From the NCBI RefSeq assembly GCF_015594545.1, contig NZ_JADIIO010000001.1, positions 1-64,000 on the forward strand: DNA of 64,000 bases. The letters run 5' to 3'. A program made the translations under genes and the position numbers. This stretch comes from Staphylococcus durrellii. Lineage in GTDB: Bacteria; Bacillota; Bacilli; Staphylococcales; Staphylococcaceae. Under the pieces are notes generated by a model. It had not been told where the DNA came from and ran no database searches. It saw only the letters and a program-made list of their open reading frames with translations. This document shows, one piece after another, positions 24,897-35,034 of the stretch (within the stretch, counting starts at the first letter, position 1; the number at the start of each line of letters is the position of its first letter).

Positions 24897-25269
24897 AATA
24901 AATTTGCCTCCTATTATTTAATATATTGTCATTCTAAGCTAGCCTATTTTAATGGACAATCCGTAAATAGATGGATTATTTTGAAGGTTAAATAAAAATG
25001 ATTCTGAAATGATTGATAAAATAATAATTAAAACAAAAGTATTATGTATTAATGAAGGTTTATCTTTTGGTATTTAACACAGTATTAATTGGGTGTTATA
25101 TAAAGACAACGTAATATTAAAGAGTAATAACAACATTATTTAGTAGACTATATGATCACAATTACCACATAATAAAATTCAAGCCGTAACTAAACTATAG
25201 TATCACTACACGGCGAATGTAGGTGAGCAAAGTAATTTTAGCTTAGACAAAATTTCATTAATGCAACAA
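24897..25269. other. Gene-poor intergenic stretch
   Basis: AT-rich sequence between the VOC gene and a decayed coding fragment. No open frame with a ribosome binding site, no RNA gene and no clear hairpin were found. Confidence 0.5.
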
Positions 25270-25537
25270 AGCAAATAATGTAGCAATCAATGGTGACCAT
25301 ATTTACTTTGATATACAAAGCGCTAAAAAATAATAGTATTTGCAAAACATAACGCAATAGAAGTAACATTCGCAGTAACAAAAGGAACTTTTTTCTGAAA
25401 GACTATTAAGTAAACATTACGTCAAAGGAAAAGTAGTAAAACTAAAAGAGGGAAGCATTCAAATTGACCATTCATTAAAATCTAAGAGCATTTGTTTTAT
25501 CGTCAAAAACGGTGATACGATACAAAAACGTAATTAG
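25270..25537 (+). pseudogene. Decayed coding fragment, unknown product
   Basis: Three consecutive open pieces read in shifting plus-strand frames: NNVAINGDHIYFDIQSAKK, then IVFAKHNAIEVTFAVTKG, then ERLLSKHYVKGKVVKLKEG and onward to a TAG at 25535. The pieces abut at a stop-rich spot and at a T6 run near 25390, as expected of a gene broken by small frameshifts. The protein family is not recognised; the beta-rich pattern is compatible with a small exported or cell-surface domain. No start codon or ribosome binding site is preserved. Confidence 0.45.
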
Positions 25538-25810
25538 GGGCACATATCGGTTCTAATTAATACGTGGGCTGGGCCAAGATGTTTCAGGCTAAAATATTGT
25601 CTGGATTATAAAAAGATACTGGGAAGTTTAACGGCCTTTTTTGAATAGATTAATGTGAAGCAGCATTAATTATTCTATTTGGTTAAAAAATAATAGGAAA
25701 TTGTACTATGTAACCTCATTTAAGTTAATAAAAAATTTAAAGAAAAAATTTAAAAAAATAGCTTGTCATCACTAATGAGAGTTGCTATAATTATTTTTGT
25801 GCTTACGACA

Positions 25811-25885
25811 GGCTCCTTGGTCAAGCGGTTAAGACACCGCCCTTTCACGGCGGTAACACGGGTTCGAGTCCCGTAGGAGTCACCA
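25811..25885 (+). tRNA. tRNA-Glu (anticodon TTC)
   Basis: Complete cloverleaf: acceptor GGCTCCT / AGGAGTC, anticodon stem CCGCC / GGCGG with loop CTTTCAC, T-arm GGGTTCGAGTCCC, and an encoded CCA end. It lies upstream of walR beside tRNA-Asp, as in S. aureus. Confidence 0.97.
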
Positions 25886-25892
25886 ATTTTTT

Positions 25893-25965
25893 GGTCTCGT
25901 AGTGTAGCGGTTAACACGCCTGCCTGTCACGCAGGAGATCGCGGGTTCGATTCCCGTCGAGACCG
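25893..25965 (+). tRNA. tRNA-Asp (anticodon GTC)
   Basis: Acceptor GGTCTCG / CGAGACC, anticodon stem CCTGC / GCAGG with loop CTGTCAC, T-arm GCGGGTTCGATTCCCGT. Discriminator G; the CCA end is not encoded. Only 7 nt separate it from tRNA-Glu, so both come from one precursor. Confidence 0.97.
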
Positions 25966-25968
25966 TAT

Positions 25969-25997
25969 ATGCCCATCCAATAGGATGGGCATTTTTT
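25969..25997 (+). terminator. Terminator after the tRNA pair
   Basis: Stem TGCCCATCC / GGATGGGCA with a 4-nt loop followed by T6. Confidence 0.9.
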
Positions 25998-26237
25998 GTA
26001 TTAAATTTTAAAGATGTGTGTTTCTTATGAAGTTATAGATAATAAAATGTATTGTAAATTTGCATTAAATAACAAAATAGTTTAGAAATGAAACGGGTAA
26101 TGCTATTATTATATAATCTACAAATTTAATTTTTCGTTTGTATAAATAGAATTAGTACGTCATAAATGGTAAATTATATAATAGAGTAACGTGTAGACAG
26201 AGAACATAAGTACACAATTTAGAAATGAGGTTTATAT

Positions 26238-26939
26238 ATGGCTAGAAAAGTTGTTGTAGTCGATGATGAAAAACCAATTGCTGATATTCTAGAATTTAAC
26301 TTAAAAAAAGAAGGTTATGAAGTATATTGCGCTTACGACGGTAACGATGCAGTAGACTTAATATATGATGAAGAACCAGATATCGTATTATTAGACATTA
26401 TGTTACCAGGACGTGATGGTATGGAAGTATGTCGTGAAGTACGTAAAAAATTCGAAATGCCTATTATTATGTTAACGGCTAAAGACTCTGAAATTGATAA
26501 AGTTTTAGGTTTAGAGCTAGGTGCAGATGATTATGTTACGAAACCGTTTAGTACACGTGAATTAATTGCGCGTGTGAAAGCTAACTTACGTCGTCATTAT
26601 TCACAACCAGCTCAAGAAGTTAATGATGAAACAAATGAAATTGTCATCAAGGATATTACCATTTATCCAGATGCTTATTCAATTAAAAAACGTGGCGAAG
26701 ATATCGAGTTGACGCACCGTGAATTTGAATTATTTCATTATTTATCAAAACATATGGGTCAAGTAATGACACGTGAACATTTATTACAAACTGTTTGGGG
26801 CTATGACTATTTTGGTGACGTACGTACAGTAGACGTAACAATCCGTCGTTTACGTGAAAAAATTGAGGACGATCCATCACATCCAGAGTACATTGTGACA
26901 CGTCGAGGCGTTGGATATTTCCTCCAACAACACGAATAG
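26238..26939 (+). CDS. walR: Essential response regulator WalR (YycF)
   Basis: WalR, 233 aa, is an OmpR-family regulator controlling autolysins and cell-wall turnover. The receiver domain shows acidic pocket DDE (9-11), phospho-acceptor D53 in VLLDIMLPG and KPF near residue 102. The winged-helix DNA-binding domain ends with [17 protein letters not shown] and a [12 protein letters not shown] tail. It is the first gene of the walRKHI operon, with walK starting 11 bp downstream. The ATG follows AATGAGGT. Confidence 0.98.
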   Translation: MARKVVVVDDEKPIADILEFNLKKEGYEVYCAYDGNDAVDLIYDEEPDIVLLDIMLPGRDGMEVCREVRKKFEMPIIMLTAKDSEIDKVLGLELGADDYVTKPFSTRELIARVKANLRRHYSQPAQEVNDETNEIVIKDITIYPDAYSIKKRGEDIELTHREFELFHYLSKHMGQVMTREHLLQTVWGYDYFGDVRTVDVTIRRLREKIEDDPSHPEYIVTRRGVGYFLQQHE

Positions 26940-26950
26940 AGGCCTAATTA

Positions 26951-28780
26951 ATGAAATGGCTGAAACACTTTCAATCTTTACACACGAAGCTTGTTATTGT
27001 CTATGTATTGTTAATCGTTATCGGTATGCAAATTATCGGTTTGTATTTTACCAATAGTCTAGAAAAAGAATTAACACAAACATTTAAAAATAATATTTCT
27101 CAATATGCGAAGCAAATAGAAATTAATATAGAAAAAGTTTACGATGATGATGATTCTGTCAATGCACAAAAAGAAGTTCAGAACTTATTAAACGAATACG
27201 CTAACCGGCAAGAAATTGGGGAAATTCGTTTCATTGATAAGGATCAAATCATCATGGCTACGTCTAAGCAGTCTACCCGTAGTCTTATAAATCAAAAAGT
27301 GAATGATAACTCGATTCAAAAAGCATTATCGCTTGGTGAAGCGAATAGCCACACTATGTTGAAAGACTATGGAAATGGAAAGCAACGTATGTGGGTCTAT
27401 AATTTACCGGTTAAAACGTCTAAAGGCACTATCGGTGTCATTTACATAGAAGCAGACATTAATGACGTTTATAATCAATTAAATAATATCAACCAAATCT
27501 TTATTATAGGTACAGGGATATCCCTATTGATCACCGTTATCCTTGGTTTCTTTATCGCACGAACGATTACTAAGCCAATTACGGATATGCGTAACCAAAC
27601 GGTAGAAATGTCTAAAGGTAACTATACACAACGTGTGAAAATATATGGTAATGACGAAATCGGTGAGTTAGCCTTAGCATTTAATAACTTGTCCAAACGA
27701 GTGCAAGAAGCACAGGCTAATACTGAAAGTGAAAAACGGAGGCTCGACTCAGTTATTACACATATGAGTGACGGTATCATAGCCACTGATAGACGTGGTC
27801 GTATACGTATCATCAATGACATGGCGTTAAAAATGATGGGTACCACGAAAGAAGACATTACAGGTTATTTTATGTTAAATATTTTAGGCTTGGAAGAAGA
27901 CTTCTCGCTTGATGAAATTCAAGAAAGTAATGATAGTTTCTTATTAGATATTAATGAAGCGGAGGGTATTATTGCACGCGTGAGCTTTAGTACCATCGTA
28001 CAAGAAACTGGTTTCGTAACTGGATATATCGCTGTGCTTCATGACGTAACAGAACAACAACAAGTTGAACGTGAACGTCGCGAATTCGTGGCAAATGTAT
28101 CACATGAATTACGTACACCTTTAACTTCCATGAACAGTTATATCGAAGCATTAGAAGAAGGTGCATGGAAAGATGATGACTTAGCACCGCAATTTTTAAA
28201 CGTAACACGAGAAGAAACAGAGCGTATGATTCGATTAGTTAATGATTTATTACAACTATCTAAAATGGACAATGAATCTGATCAAATTACGAAAGAAATT
28301 GTAGACTTCAACATGTTTATTAATAAAATTATTAATCGACATGAGATGGCAGCAAAAGATACATCATTTGTACGTGAAATTCCAAATGAAACAATCTTTA
28401 CTGAAATCGATCCAGATAAGATGACACAAGTATTCGATAACGTTATTACAAACGCGATGAAATATTCTCGTGGTGATAAACGTGTCGAGTTCCACGTGAA
28501 ACAAAACGCACTTTATAATCGAATGACGATTCGCATTAAGGATAATGGTATTGGTATACCTATTAATAAAGTAGATAAAATTTTCGACCGTTTCTATCGT
28601 GTAGATAAAGCACGTACACGTAAAATGGGAGGCACTGGTCTAGGGCTTGCCATATCAAAAGAAATCGTCGAAGCGCACAATGGTCGTATATGGGCTAACA
28701 GTGTTGAAGGGCAAGGTACGTCAATCTTTATTACACTTCCTTGTGAAGTAATCGAAGATGGTGATTGGGATGCGGAGTAA
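26951..28780 (+). CDS. walK: Sensor histidine kinase WalK (YycG)
   Basis: WalK, 609 aa, has two membrane helices (about 14-34 and 183-203) framing an extracytoplasmic PAS-like sensor. HAMP and cytoplasmic PAS domains follow, then HisKA with H385 in [12 protein letters not shown]. The HATPase has N box [20 protein letters not shown] and GTGLGLAIS. It phosphorylates WalR, and its activity is modulated by WalH and WalI encoded next. All catalytic boxes are intact and the length is essentially that of S. aureus. Confidence 0.98.
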   Translation: MKWLKHFQSLHTKLVIVYVLLIVIGMQIIGLYFTNSLEKELTQTFKNNISQYAKQIEINIEKVYDDDDSVNAQKEVQNLLNEYANRQEIGEIRFIDKDQIIMATSKQSTRSLINQKVNDNSIQKALSLGEANSHTMLKDYGNGKQRMWVYNLPVKTSKGTIGVIYIEADINDVYNQLNNINQIFIIGTGISLLITVILGFFIARTITKPITDMRNQTVEMSKGNYTQRVKIYGNDEIGELALAFNNLSKRVQEAQANTESEKRRLDSVITHMSDGIIATDRRGRIRIINDMALKMMGTTKEDITGYFMLNILGLEEDFSLDEIQESNDSFLLDINEAEGIIARVSFSTIVQETGFVTGYIAVLHDVTEQQQVERERREFVANVSHELRTPLTSMNSYIEALEEGAWKDDDLAPQFLNVTREETERMIRLVNDLLQLSKMDNESDQITKEIVDFNMFINKIINRHEMAAKDTSFVREIPNETIFTEIDPDKMTQVFDNVITNAMKYSRGDKRVEFHVKQNALYNRMTIRIKDNGIGIPINKVDKIFDRFYRVDKARTRKMGGTGLGLAISKEIVEAHNGRIWANSVEGQGTSIFITLPCEVIEDGDWDAE

Positions 28781-30110
28781 AGAGTTATTTAAAACGATTA
28801 TCCTGTCCCTTCTTGTCCTTATGAGTGCAGTTCTAACATATATGACATGGAACTTTTCACCTGACCTAGCCAACGTTAATAGTCACGACAGCAAAGATAA
28901 ACATACAAACACAATTGGTAAGCCTTTAAAAGGCGGTATGCCACAAACAGTTACACCATATCAAATTATTCATTCAAACGGAGATAAGACAGAAGGTATG
29001 GATGCAACGAAGCATAATGTTAAATCATTAGTCAAACCTTTAAAAGACCAACGTGTTACACATTCTGAACGTATGCTTAGTCAACATAATTTAATCATTC
29101 CTGATTTAAGTAATGACTTTGTGGTACTTGATTTTACGTATCAAATGCCTTTAGCCACATATTTAGGCCAAGTATTAAACGTTAATGCAAAAGTACCTAA
29201 CCATTTTAATTTTAATCGATTACTTATCAATAAAGACCATAACGGTAAATTAAAATTATATGCCATCAGTAAAGATAGACATGAAGTTGTGCGTATGACA
29301 ACCACAGCGAAAAGTTCCAAAATGGCACAAGCTTTAAAAGATAATAGTAAATCGATGTCGCCATATTCAGACATCATTACGAACAAAGATACTATTGATA
29401 AAGCAACACATATATTTGCGCCAGAAAAGCCTAGACATTTAAAAACCTATCGAACAATTTATAATCGAATTAGTGTAGACGCGATGAATTCAATCTTATT
29501 CAATGATTCTGTCGTCGTACGTAGTGCTAACAATGGCACGACAACATACAACAATAATACCGGTGTGGCTAACTATAATGACCAATCAGAAAAGTACCGT
29601 TATACTAACTTGTCTGAAGACGAAGACAAGACTAAAAACATGAAAGAAACCATACCAAGTACATTTAATTATATTAATGGCCATGGTGGTTTTACCGACG
29701 ACTTTAGATTGTTTGGTACCGACAGCGATACAGGAGAATTAACATATCAATTATTCTTAAATGGGCGTCCTACTTTTAACACAGATAATTTAAATCAAAT
29801 TAAAGTAGCTTGGGGTAAAAAAGGTATATTTGGTTATTCTAGAGCTCTACTAAAAACGAACGTTACGATTGATAGTGGTGGAGATAGTGATAATTCACTA
29901 CCTGGTGCTGAAGAAGTACGTGCTTCCTTGGCCAATAATCCACAAATTGATTTTGAAAAGGTGACGAATATTGCACTGGGTTATACGATGAATGATAAAC
30001 CGGACAATAAAGACATCGAAATCCAACGTAATAGCGAGTTTAAGCCACAATGGTATATTGAATATAACGGCAAATGGCATCCATACACTAAAGATGGGAG
30101 GCTAGAATAA
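28770..30110 (+). CDS. walH: WalK accessory protein WalH (YycH)
   Basis: About 446 aa with one N-terminal membrane helix ([20 protein letters not shown]) and a large extracellular domain of the YycH family. WalH binds WalK through its membrane helix together with WalI and adjusts kinase activity. I prefer the ATG at 28770 (MRSKELFK), matching the family start; an in-frame ATG lies 12 bases upstream. The gene begins inside the end of walK and ends directly at the walI start codon. Confidence 0.94.
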   Translation: MRSKELFKTIILSLLVLMSAVLTYMTWNFSPDLANVNSHDSKDKHTNTIGKPLKGGMPQTVTPYQIIHSNGDKTEGMDATKHNVKSLVKPLKDQRVTHSERMLSQHNLIIPDLSNDFVVLDFTYQMPLATYLGQVLNVNAKVPNHFNFNRLLINKDHNGKLKLYAISKDRHEVVRMTTTAKSSKMAQALKDNSKSMSPYSDIITNKDTIDKATHIFAPEKPRHLKTYRTIYNRISVDAMNSILFNDSVVVRSANNGTTTYNNNTGVANYNDQSEKYRYTNLSEDEDKTKNMKETIPSTFNYINGHGGFTDDFRLFGTDSDTGELTYQLFLNGRPTFNTDNLNQIKVAWGKKGIFGYSRALLKTNVTIDSGGDSDNSLPGAEEVRASLANNPQIDFEKVTNIALGYTMNDKPDNKDIEIQRNSEFKPQWYIEYNGKWHPYTKDGRLE

Positions 30111-30899
30111 ATGAACTGGAAACGTGCTAAAACATTATTTATTTTCGTATTTATTCTAGTGAATATAAGCTTAATCATCATTTATATCGATAAAGTTAAT
30201 AAATCCCACATTAATGAAAGTGATGGCGTCAATAAGGTAAACTTTAAACAAGAAGAGATTGAAATACCTAACAACCTTCAGCGTGTGAAGGGCGTTAAAA
30301 TGCAACTCGTTACTGCACGTACAAAAGATTTTACAGACTATGCTAAAAATAAAAAAGACGTAGAAAGTGCTGCGAATGGTGATATTGCTAAATCTGATTT
30401 AGCTCACCATATTAGTGTGGGTAAGGATAGCTTCACTAATCTAAAAAACTTTATTAAAAATAACGTGTATAAAGGCGATAGTTACGCGATGAGTGATGTG
30501 ACAGATAATAAAGTTATTCTAGAACAAACTTATAACGCCTTTCCTATTATGAATAATAATAAAGCACAGCTAACTTTTAATTTAAATAAAGACAAACAAG
30601 CGACGAAATATAAACAAACAGCGATGGAATCAATCAAACCTTCCAAAGGCGAGAATAACGAAAAGAAACAAGTCATCAGCGCAAGATCGGCCATCGAAGC
30701 TTTATACTACAACCGATATTTGAAACATAAAGACGAAGTGACCCAAGTAAGACTTGGATATTATACGGTCGTTAAAGAACCGAACGTTCAAGTGTTAGAA
30801 GGCAACTGGGAAATTAAAGTTAAGCATAAAGGTCAAAACAAAGTGAAAACATATTATGTTGAAGCGGTTAACAAAAGCCCTAAAATAATAGAAGAATAA
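30111..30899 (+). CDS. walI: WalK accessory protein WalI (YycI)
   Basis: 262 aa, one N-terminal membrane helix (TLFIFVFILVNISLIIIYI) and a periplasm-like external YycI domain. Partner of WalH in controlling WalK. It starts immediately after the walH stop (TAA ATG) with GGGAGG upstream. A terminator follows, and walJ, which normally comes next, lies 5.8 kb further on because of the pentitol cassette. Confidence 0.94.
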   Translation: MNWKRAKTLFIFVFILVNISLIIIYIDKVNKSHINESDGVNKVNFKQEEIEIPNNLQRVKGVKMQLVTARTKDFTDYAKNKKDVESAANGDIAKSDLAHHISVGKDSFTNLKNFIKNNVYKGDSYAMSDVTDNKVILEQTYNAFPIMNNNKAQLTFNLNKDKQATKYKQTAMESIKPSKGENNEKKQVISARSAIEALYYNRYLKHKDEVTQVRLGYYTVVKEPNVQVLEGNWEIKVKHKGQNKVKTYYVEAVNKSPKIIEE

Positions 30900-30910
30900 A
30901 GATAAAAAAA

Positions 30911-30945
30911 GAGCGAAACATAGTAATTATGCTTCGCTCTTTTTA
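30911..30945 (+). terminator. Terminator after walI
   Basis: Near-perfect 12-bp stem GAGCGAAACATA / TATGCTTCGCTC with a short loop, then T5. Confidence 0.88.
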
Positions 30946-31032
30946 TTTGGAAAGAAATTGCTACCTTATAAAAATAAAATGACCCAAATTTATTTTTAGC
31001 GAGTATATTAAATGGAGTCCTAATTTTTATAA

Positions 31033-31070
31033 TTGGTAGCGCTTGCATAAAATATAAGAAGTGCTACAAT
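31033..31070 (+). promoter_or_regulatory. Promoter of the pentitol regulator gene overlapped by a cre-like site
   Basis: A -35 TTGCAT (31043-31048) and -10 TACAAT (31065-31070) are 16 bp apart. TGGTAGCGCTTGCA at 31033-31046 is close to the catabolite-responsive element consensus and overlaps the -35, a position where CcpA would block initiation. Motifs were matched by eye. Confidence 0.55.
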
Positions 31071-31097
31071 GTGTTTATATTATTTTTTAACATCTTA

Positions 31098-31111
31098 CTT
31101 AAACGTTTAAG
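31098..31111. promoter_or_regulatory. Palindromic operator, copy 1 (before LacI gene)
   Basis: The perfect palindrome CTTAAACGTTTAAG, with the central CG typical of LacI/GalR operators. It overlaps the ribosome binding site of the regulator gene. An identical copy occurs before the permease gene at 32170, implying autoregulation plus cassette control. Confidence 0.75.
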
Positions 31112-31120
31112 GAGAATAAC

Positions 31121-32131
31121 ATGACTCAACGTAAACCTACGCTTCATGACGTCGCCAAACTTGCTGAAGTATCCATTGCTACGGTATCAAACGTGCTAAA
31201 TGATAAAACTAACGAGTTAAGTGACAAAACAAAAGCAAAAGTGTTAATTGCCATCGAAAAGTTAAATTACGCACCCAATCAATTCGCACGCGGTTTGAAG
31301 ACGGGTCAATCTAATATAGTGGCATTTATCGTACCTGATCAAAATCCTTTTTTCACAGAAGTATTAACTTCACTTAATGATGCTTGCCAACAACACAATT
31401 TACAAGTGGCAGTAGCTTCTTCAGAAGAAAATGAACAGCGTCAAAATGAATTGATTGATATTTTTTTAACACAAAATGTAAGCGCTATTATCGTCGCACC
31501 TGTAACTTCACAACTTGCTATTAAAGAAGAGTGGAAGAAAATTCCTATTTTAACACTTGATAGAGAAGTTGCAGATAGTAAATTGCCATGTATTAGTGTT
31601 AACAACGAAGAAGCTGCATATAAAGCTACGGAGAGATTGATAAGCCAAGGCGGTAAACGCATAGGCTTGCTATTAGCCAACCCAGAAATCGGTACTACGA
31701 CACGAAGAAGACAAGGTTATGAATTAGCACTGAAAGATAACAATAGAGAGTTAGACGAGAACATAATTTATTATAGTAATTTAAGCCAAGGTACCGAGGC
31801 ACAAGTGGAGAGTGGTTACCATTCAACATTAAAATTATTACAAGAAAATGTTCCAGCAATTCTAGCAACCAATCATTTATTACTACTAGGTGCATTGCAA
31901 GCTTGTAAAGAAATGAACAAAGTGATTAGAGAAGATGTGATTATCATTGGTTTCGATGATAGTTATTGGAACGAAATTTTCACGCCACGATTATCTGTTA
32001 TTTCACAACCTGCAAAAGAAATCGGTAAAGTTGCAGGGCAAATGGTTTATGACTTAATTAAAGGTGAACACGTAAAGTCTTTAAAGTTAACTACAGAATT
32101 AATCATTCGAGATTCTTGTTCATTTCTATAA
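31121..32131 (+). CDS. LacI/GalR-family regulator of the pentitol cassette
   Basis: 336 aa. The N-terminal HTH TLHDVAKLAEVSIATVSNVL with the hinge-helix region YAPNQFARGLKTGQS is the classic LacI DNA-binding module. The rest is a periplasmic-binding-protein-like effector domain. It is the first gene of the cassette, and two identical 14-bp palindromes flank it as likely operators. The inducer is presumably the transported polyol or a derived intermediate, which is inference from neighbours. Confidence 0.9.
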   Translation: MTQRKPTLHDVAKLAEVSIATVSNVLNDKTNELSDKTKAKVLIAIEKLNYAPNQFARGLKTGQSNIVAFIVPDQNPFFTEVLTSLNDACQQHNLQVAVASSEENEQRQNELIDIFLTQNVSAIIVAPVTSQLAIKEEWKKIPILTLDREVADSKLPCISVNNEEAAYKATERLISQGGKRIGLLLANPEIGTTTRRRQGYELALKDNNRELDENIIYYSNLSQGTEAQVESGYHSTLKLLQENVPAILATNHLLLLGALQACKEMNKVIREDVIIIGFDDSYWNEIFTPRLSVISQPAKEIGKVAGQMVYDLIKGEHVKSLKLTTELIIRDSCSFL

Positions 32132-32169
32132 TTGAAACATTCATATTGCGTGAGTGTTTTCAATTAAAA

Positions 32170-32183
32170 CTTAAACGTTTAAG
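32170..32183. promoter_or_regulatory. Palindromic operator, copy 2 (before permease gene)
   Basis: The same 14-bp palindrome CTTAAACGTTTAAG as at 31098, located 27 bp before the permease start. Exact recurrence in both promoter-proximal gaps of the cassette supports it as the regulator's binding site. Confidence 0.75.
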
Positions 32184-32209
32184 CAAGATTGATATAAGGG
32201 GGTAACGAA

Positions 32210-33511
32210 TTGAACAATAATGTTAAAGAAAATACTTGGATGGGTATTCCTAAAATCATTTTCGTAGCATTAATTGCAATTTTCATATTTATGACAGGTG
32301 ACGGTATTGAGCAAGCCTTTTTATCTAAAAATATAGTAGATATTGGCTTTTCACATTCACAAGCTTCGATGGTCTTTACAGTATACGGAATTATGGTTGT
32401 AGTGGGTTCATGGCTAGCAGCCGTACTATCGGATGTTTATGGTCCTAAAAAAGTTATGGTACTAGGTACGATGATTTGGTTAGTATTCCATGTATTATTC
32501 CTTATATTCGGAATGAGTATGGAAAATTATAGCATGATGCTAATTATGTACGGTATCCGAGGACTTGGCTATCCATTATTTTTATATGCTTTTTTAGTAT
32601 GGGTTACTTACATTACAAACAAGACACGTTTAGCAACAGCTATCGGTTGGTTTTGGGCAATGTACTCAGTAGGTATGGGTGTTATTGGCACATATTTACC
32701 TAGCTTTACTATCCCACACATCGGTTTTATGGGTACACTCTGGATGTCACTTATTTGGATAATCATTGGTGGTATTATCGCCTTTATTACAGTGGGTAAA
32801 CATGACGTTAGACCTAATGCACATAAGCCAACTAAAGAACGTTTTAGTAAAGTGTTGTCAGAAATAGGTGTCGTTTACAAAAATCCTAATATAATTAAAG
32901 TCTTTATTGTAAGAATCATTAATCAGATATCATTATTTGGTTTAGTCGTTATTTTCCCATCATTATTTACCGATGACATAGGTTTCACGACGCAACAATG
33001 GTTATGGGTATGGGGAACAATGCACATTACATGTATTGTCGGTGATGTGGCTTGGGGTATTATCGGTGACCGCATTGGATGGAAACGCCAAGTTATGACC
33101 TTTGGTTGTATTGGTTGCGGTATTACGACGCTATTATTCTATTATTTACCGGTATGGAGTGGTGACGTATTCTCAATAGCGGTGTTATGTGCTGTGTTAT
33201 TCGGTATTACACAATCAGCATTCGTGCCAATTTTTGCTATTTTCACAGCATTAGAACCAGACCATATTGGCGCTACATTATCATCACATAACTTAGCAGC
33301 CGGTTTAAGTAATTTCATAGCACCAGCATTAGCTTCTTTATTCTTACCATTATTCGATGTTGTAGGTGTCGTATGGGTCTTCGCAATATGTTACTTTATC
33401 GGTGCAATCATTACGTACTTCATTAAAGTTTATCAACCAAGTATTGATAAAAAGCGCGGTGAACTTTCTCATGTTCATCACAATGAACGTACGCAGCAAA
33501 TTAATAGTTAA
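32210..33511 (+). CDS. MFS polyol permease (RbtT/DalT/CsbX-like)
   Basis: 433 aa with about 12 membrane segments. The opening FMTGDGIEQAFLSKNIVDIG and the motif-A-like LSDVYGPKK resemble the polyol permease group that includes ribitol and D-arabinitol carriers and B. subtilis CsbX. It starts at a TTG behind AAGGGGG. Placement before a kinase for xylulose and a polyol dehydrogenase supports proton-driven uptake of a pentitol such as xylitol or D-arabinitol. The exact substrate is not determined by the sequence. Confidence 0.85.
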   Translation: MNNNVKENTWMGIPKIIFVALIAIFIFMTGDGIEQAFLSKNIVDIGFSHSQASMVFTVYGIMVVVGSWLAAVLSDVYGPKKVMVLGTMIWLVFHVLFLIFGMSMENYSMMLIMYGIRGLGYPLFLYAFLVWVTYITNKTRLATAIGWFWAMYSVGMGVIGTYLPSFTIPHIGFMGTLWMSLIWIIIGGIIAFITVGKHDVRPNAHKPTKERFSKVLSEIGVVYKNPNIIKVFIVRIINQISLFGLVVIFPSLFTDDIGFTTQQWLWVWGTMHITCIVGDVAWGIIGDRIGWKRQVMTFGCIGCGITTLLFYYLPVWSGDVFSIAVLCAVLFGITQSAFVPIFAIFTALEPDHIGATLSSHNLAAGLSNFIAPALASLFLPLFDVVGVVWVFAICYFIGAIITYFIKVYQPSIDKKRGELSHVHHNERTQQINS

Positions 33512-33530
33512 TTAAGATAAGAGGGATATA

Positions 33531-35021
33531 ATGAAAAACGTCGTATTAGGGATAGATTTAGGTACGAGTTCAGTGAAAACAATTGCTGTTGACCAACAAG
33601 GGGAAGTCATTACTACAGTGAGTGAACCGTTAGAACTTATACAAAATTTCCCGGGACATAATGAACAAAATCCAGAGGCATGGTTTGAAGCTACTAAAAA
33701 TGGAATCAAATCAATCATCCAAGAATCAGCGATGCAAGATAAACGTATAAAAGGCATCTCATTTTCAGGCCAAATGCATGGACTTGTACCACTAGATAAA
33801 TCACGTAAAGTTATACGTAATGCGATATTATGGAATGACACACGTACAACAGAGCAATGCCAACAATTAGCGAAGCGCTATGGCGATACACTACTGAAAA
33901 ATCCTATTTTAGAAGGATTTACTTTGCCAAAATTATTATGGATGAAACAGCAAGAGCCTGATAATTGGAGTGAACTGGATGTATTTATTTTGCCTAAAGA
34001 TTACGTTAGATATCGTTTAACTGGTGAATTGCATATGGAATACAGTGATGCTGCAGGAACGTTATTATTAGATCCTAAGACGAACGAATGGGCAGAAGAC
34101 ATTGCAAACGACCTTGAACTAGGTGATATCTTTCCACCACTTGTAGCATCTCATTATCGCGTCGGCGTAATAACTGATGAATTATTGAACGAACTAGGCT
34201 TGGAAGAGGAAATAGCCGTCTTTGCTGGAGGCGCAGATAATGCATGTGGCGCACTCGGTGCAGGCGTCATCAACGAAGATCAAACACTATGTAGCATTGG
34301 GACATCAGGCGTAATCTTAGCACCAGAAAATAATGAAGGATTGAATTACGGTCATAACATTCATTATTTCAAACACGTTTTACCCAATACTGCATACGCA
34401 ATGGGCGTGACGCTAAGTGCAGGTTATAGTTTAAATTGGTTCAAAGAAACAGTATTTCCAGAAACATCATTTGAAGATATGATCGAAGTGGCGTCACAAA
34501 CGAATATCGGTGCGAACGGATTACTTTATGCACCCTATATACAAGGAGAACGTACACCACACGGCGATGCTACTATACGTGGTAGTTTTATCGGTTTAAG
34601 TGGTTCGACGACAGCCGGTCAAATGGCACGTGCAACGATAGAGGGTATTACTTACGCACTTTATGAAGCAATTGTCTTTATGCGCCAAGCAGGTAAATCA
34701 ATCGATCATATTATTTCAATTGGCGGAGGGGCTAAAAGTGATTTTTGGCTACAACTGCAAGCAGACGTCTTCAATACTAAAGTAAGTAAATTAAACTACG
34801 AAGAAGGCCCTGGCATGGGCGCCGCAATGTTAGCAGCAGTAGGATTAGGTTGGTTCGAGTCTTTCGAAGATTGTGCTAAGCAATTTATAAGTACAAGTAC
34901 GACTTATACCCCTAACGAAGAAAAACATCAACGTTACGCACAGTATTTCGAAATTTATCAACAAGCTTACGCACAAACAAAAGATTTATCACGACAACTT
35001 TTATCAATTGAACAAAGTTAA
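33531..35021 (+). CDS. xylB: Xylulokinase
   Basis: 496-aa FGGY-family sugar kinase. The N-terminal phosphate loop is DLGTSSVKTIAVDQQG. FSGQMHGLV and LWNDTRT are the xylulokinase signatures, and GGADNACGALGAG and ISIGGGAKSDFWLQ form the ATP-binding half. It phosphorylates D-xylulose to xylulose 5-phosphate, feeding the pentose phosphate pathway. It lies 20 bp after the permease and 13 bp before the dehydrogenase, so they are clearly cotranscribed. There is no xylose isomerase nearby, so xylulose most likely comes from polyol oxidation. Confidence 0.93.
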   Translation: MKNVVLGIDLGTSSVKTIAVDQQGEVITTVSEPLELIQNFPGHNEQNPEAWFEATKNGIKSIIQESAMQDKRIKGISFSGQMHGLVPLDKSRKVIRNAILWNDTRTTEQCQQLAKRYGDTLLKNPILEGFTLPKLLWMKQQEPDNWSELDVFILPKDYVRYRLTGELHMEYSDAAGTLLLDPKTNEWAEDIANDLELGDIFPPLVASHYRVGVITDELLNELGLEEEIAVFAGGADNACGALGAGVINEDQTLCSIGTSGVILAPENNEGLNYGHNIHYFKHVLPNTAYAMGVTLSAGYSLNWFKETVFPETSFEDMIEVASQTNIGANGLLYAPYIQGERTPHGDATIRGSFIGLSGSTTAGQMARATIEGITYALYEAIVFMRQAGKSIDHIISIGGGAKSDFWLQLQADVFNTKVSKLNYEEGPGMGAAMLAAVGLGWFESFEDCAKQFISTSTTYTPNEEKHQRYAQYFEIYQQAYAQTKDLSRQLLSIEQS

Positions 35022-35034
35022 GGAGGAATTTATA

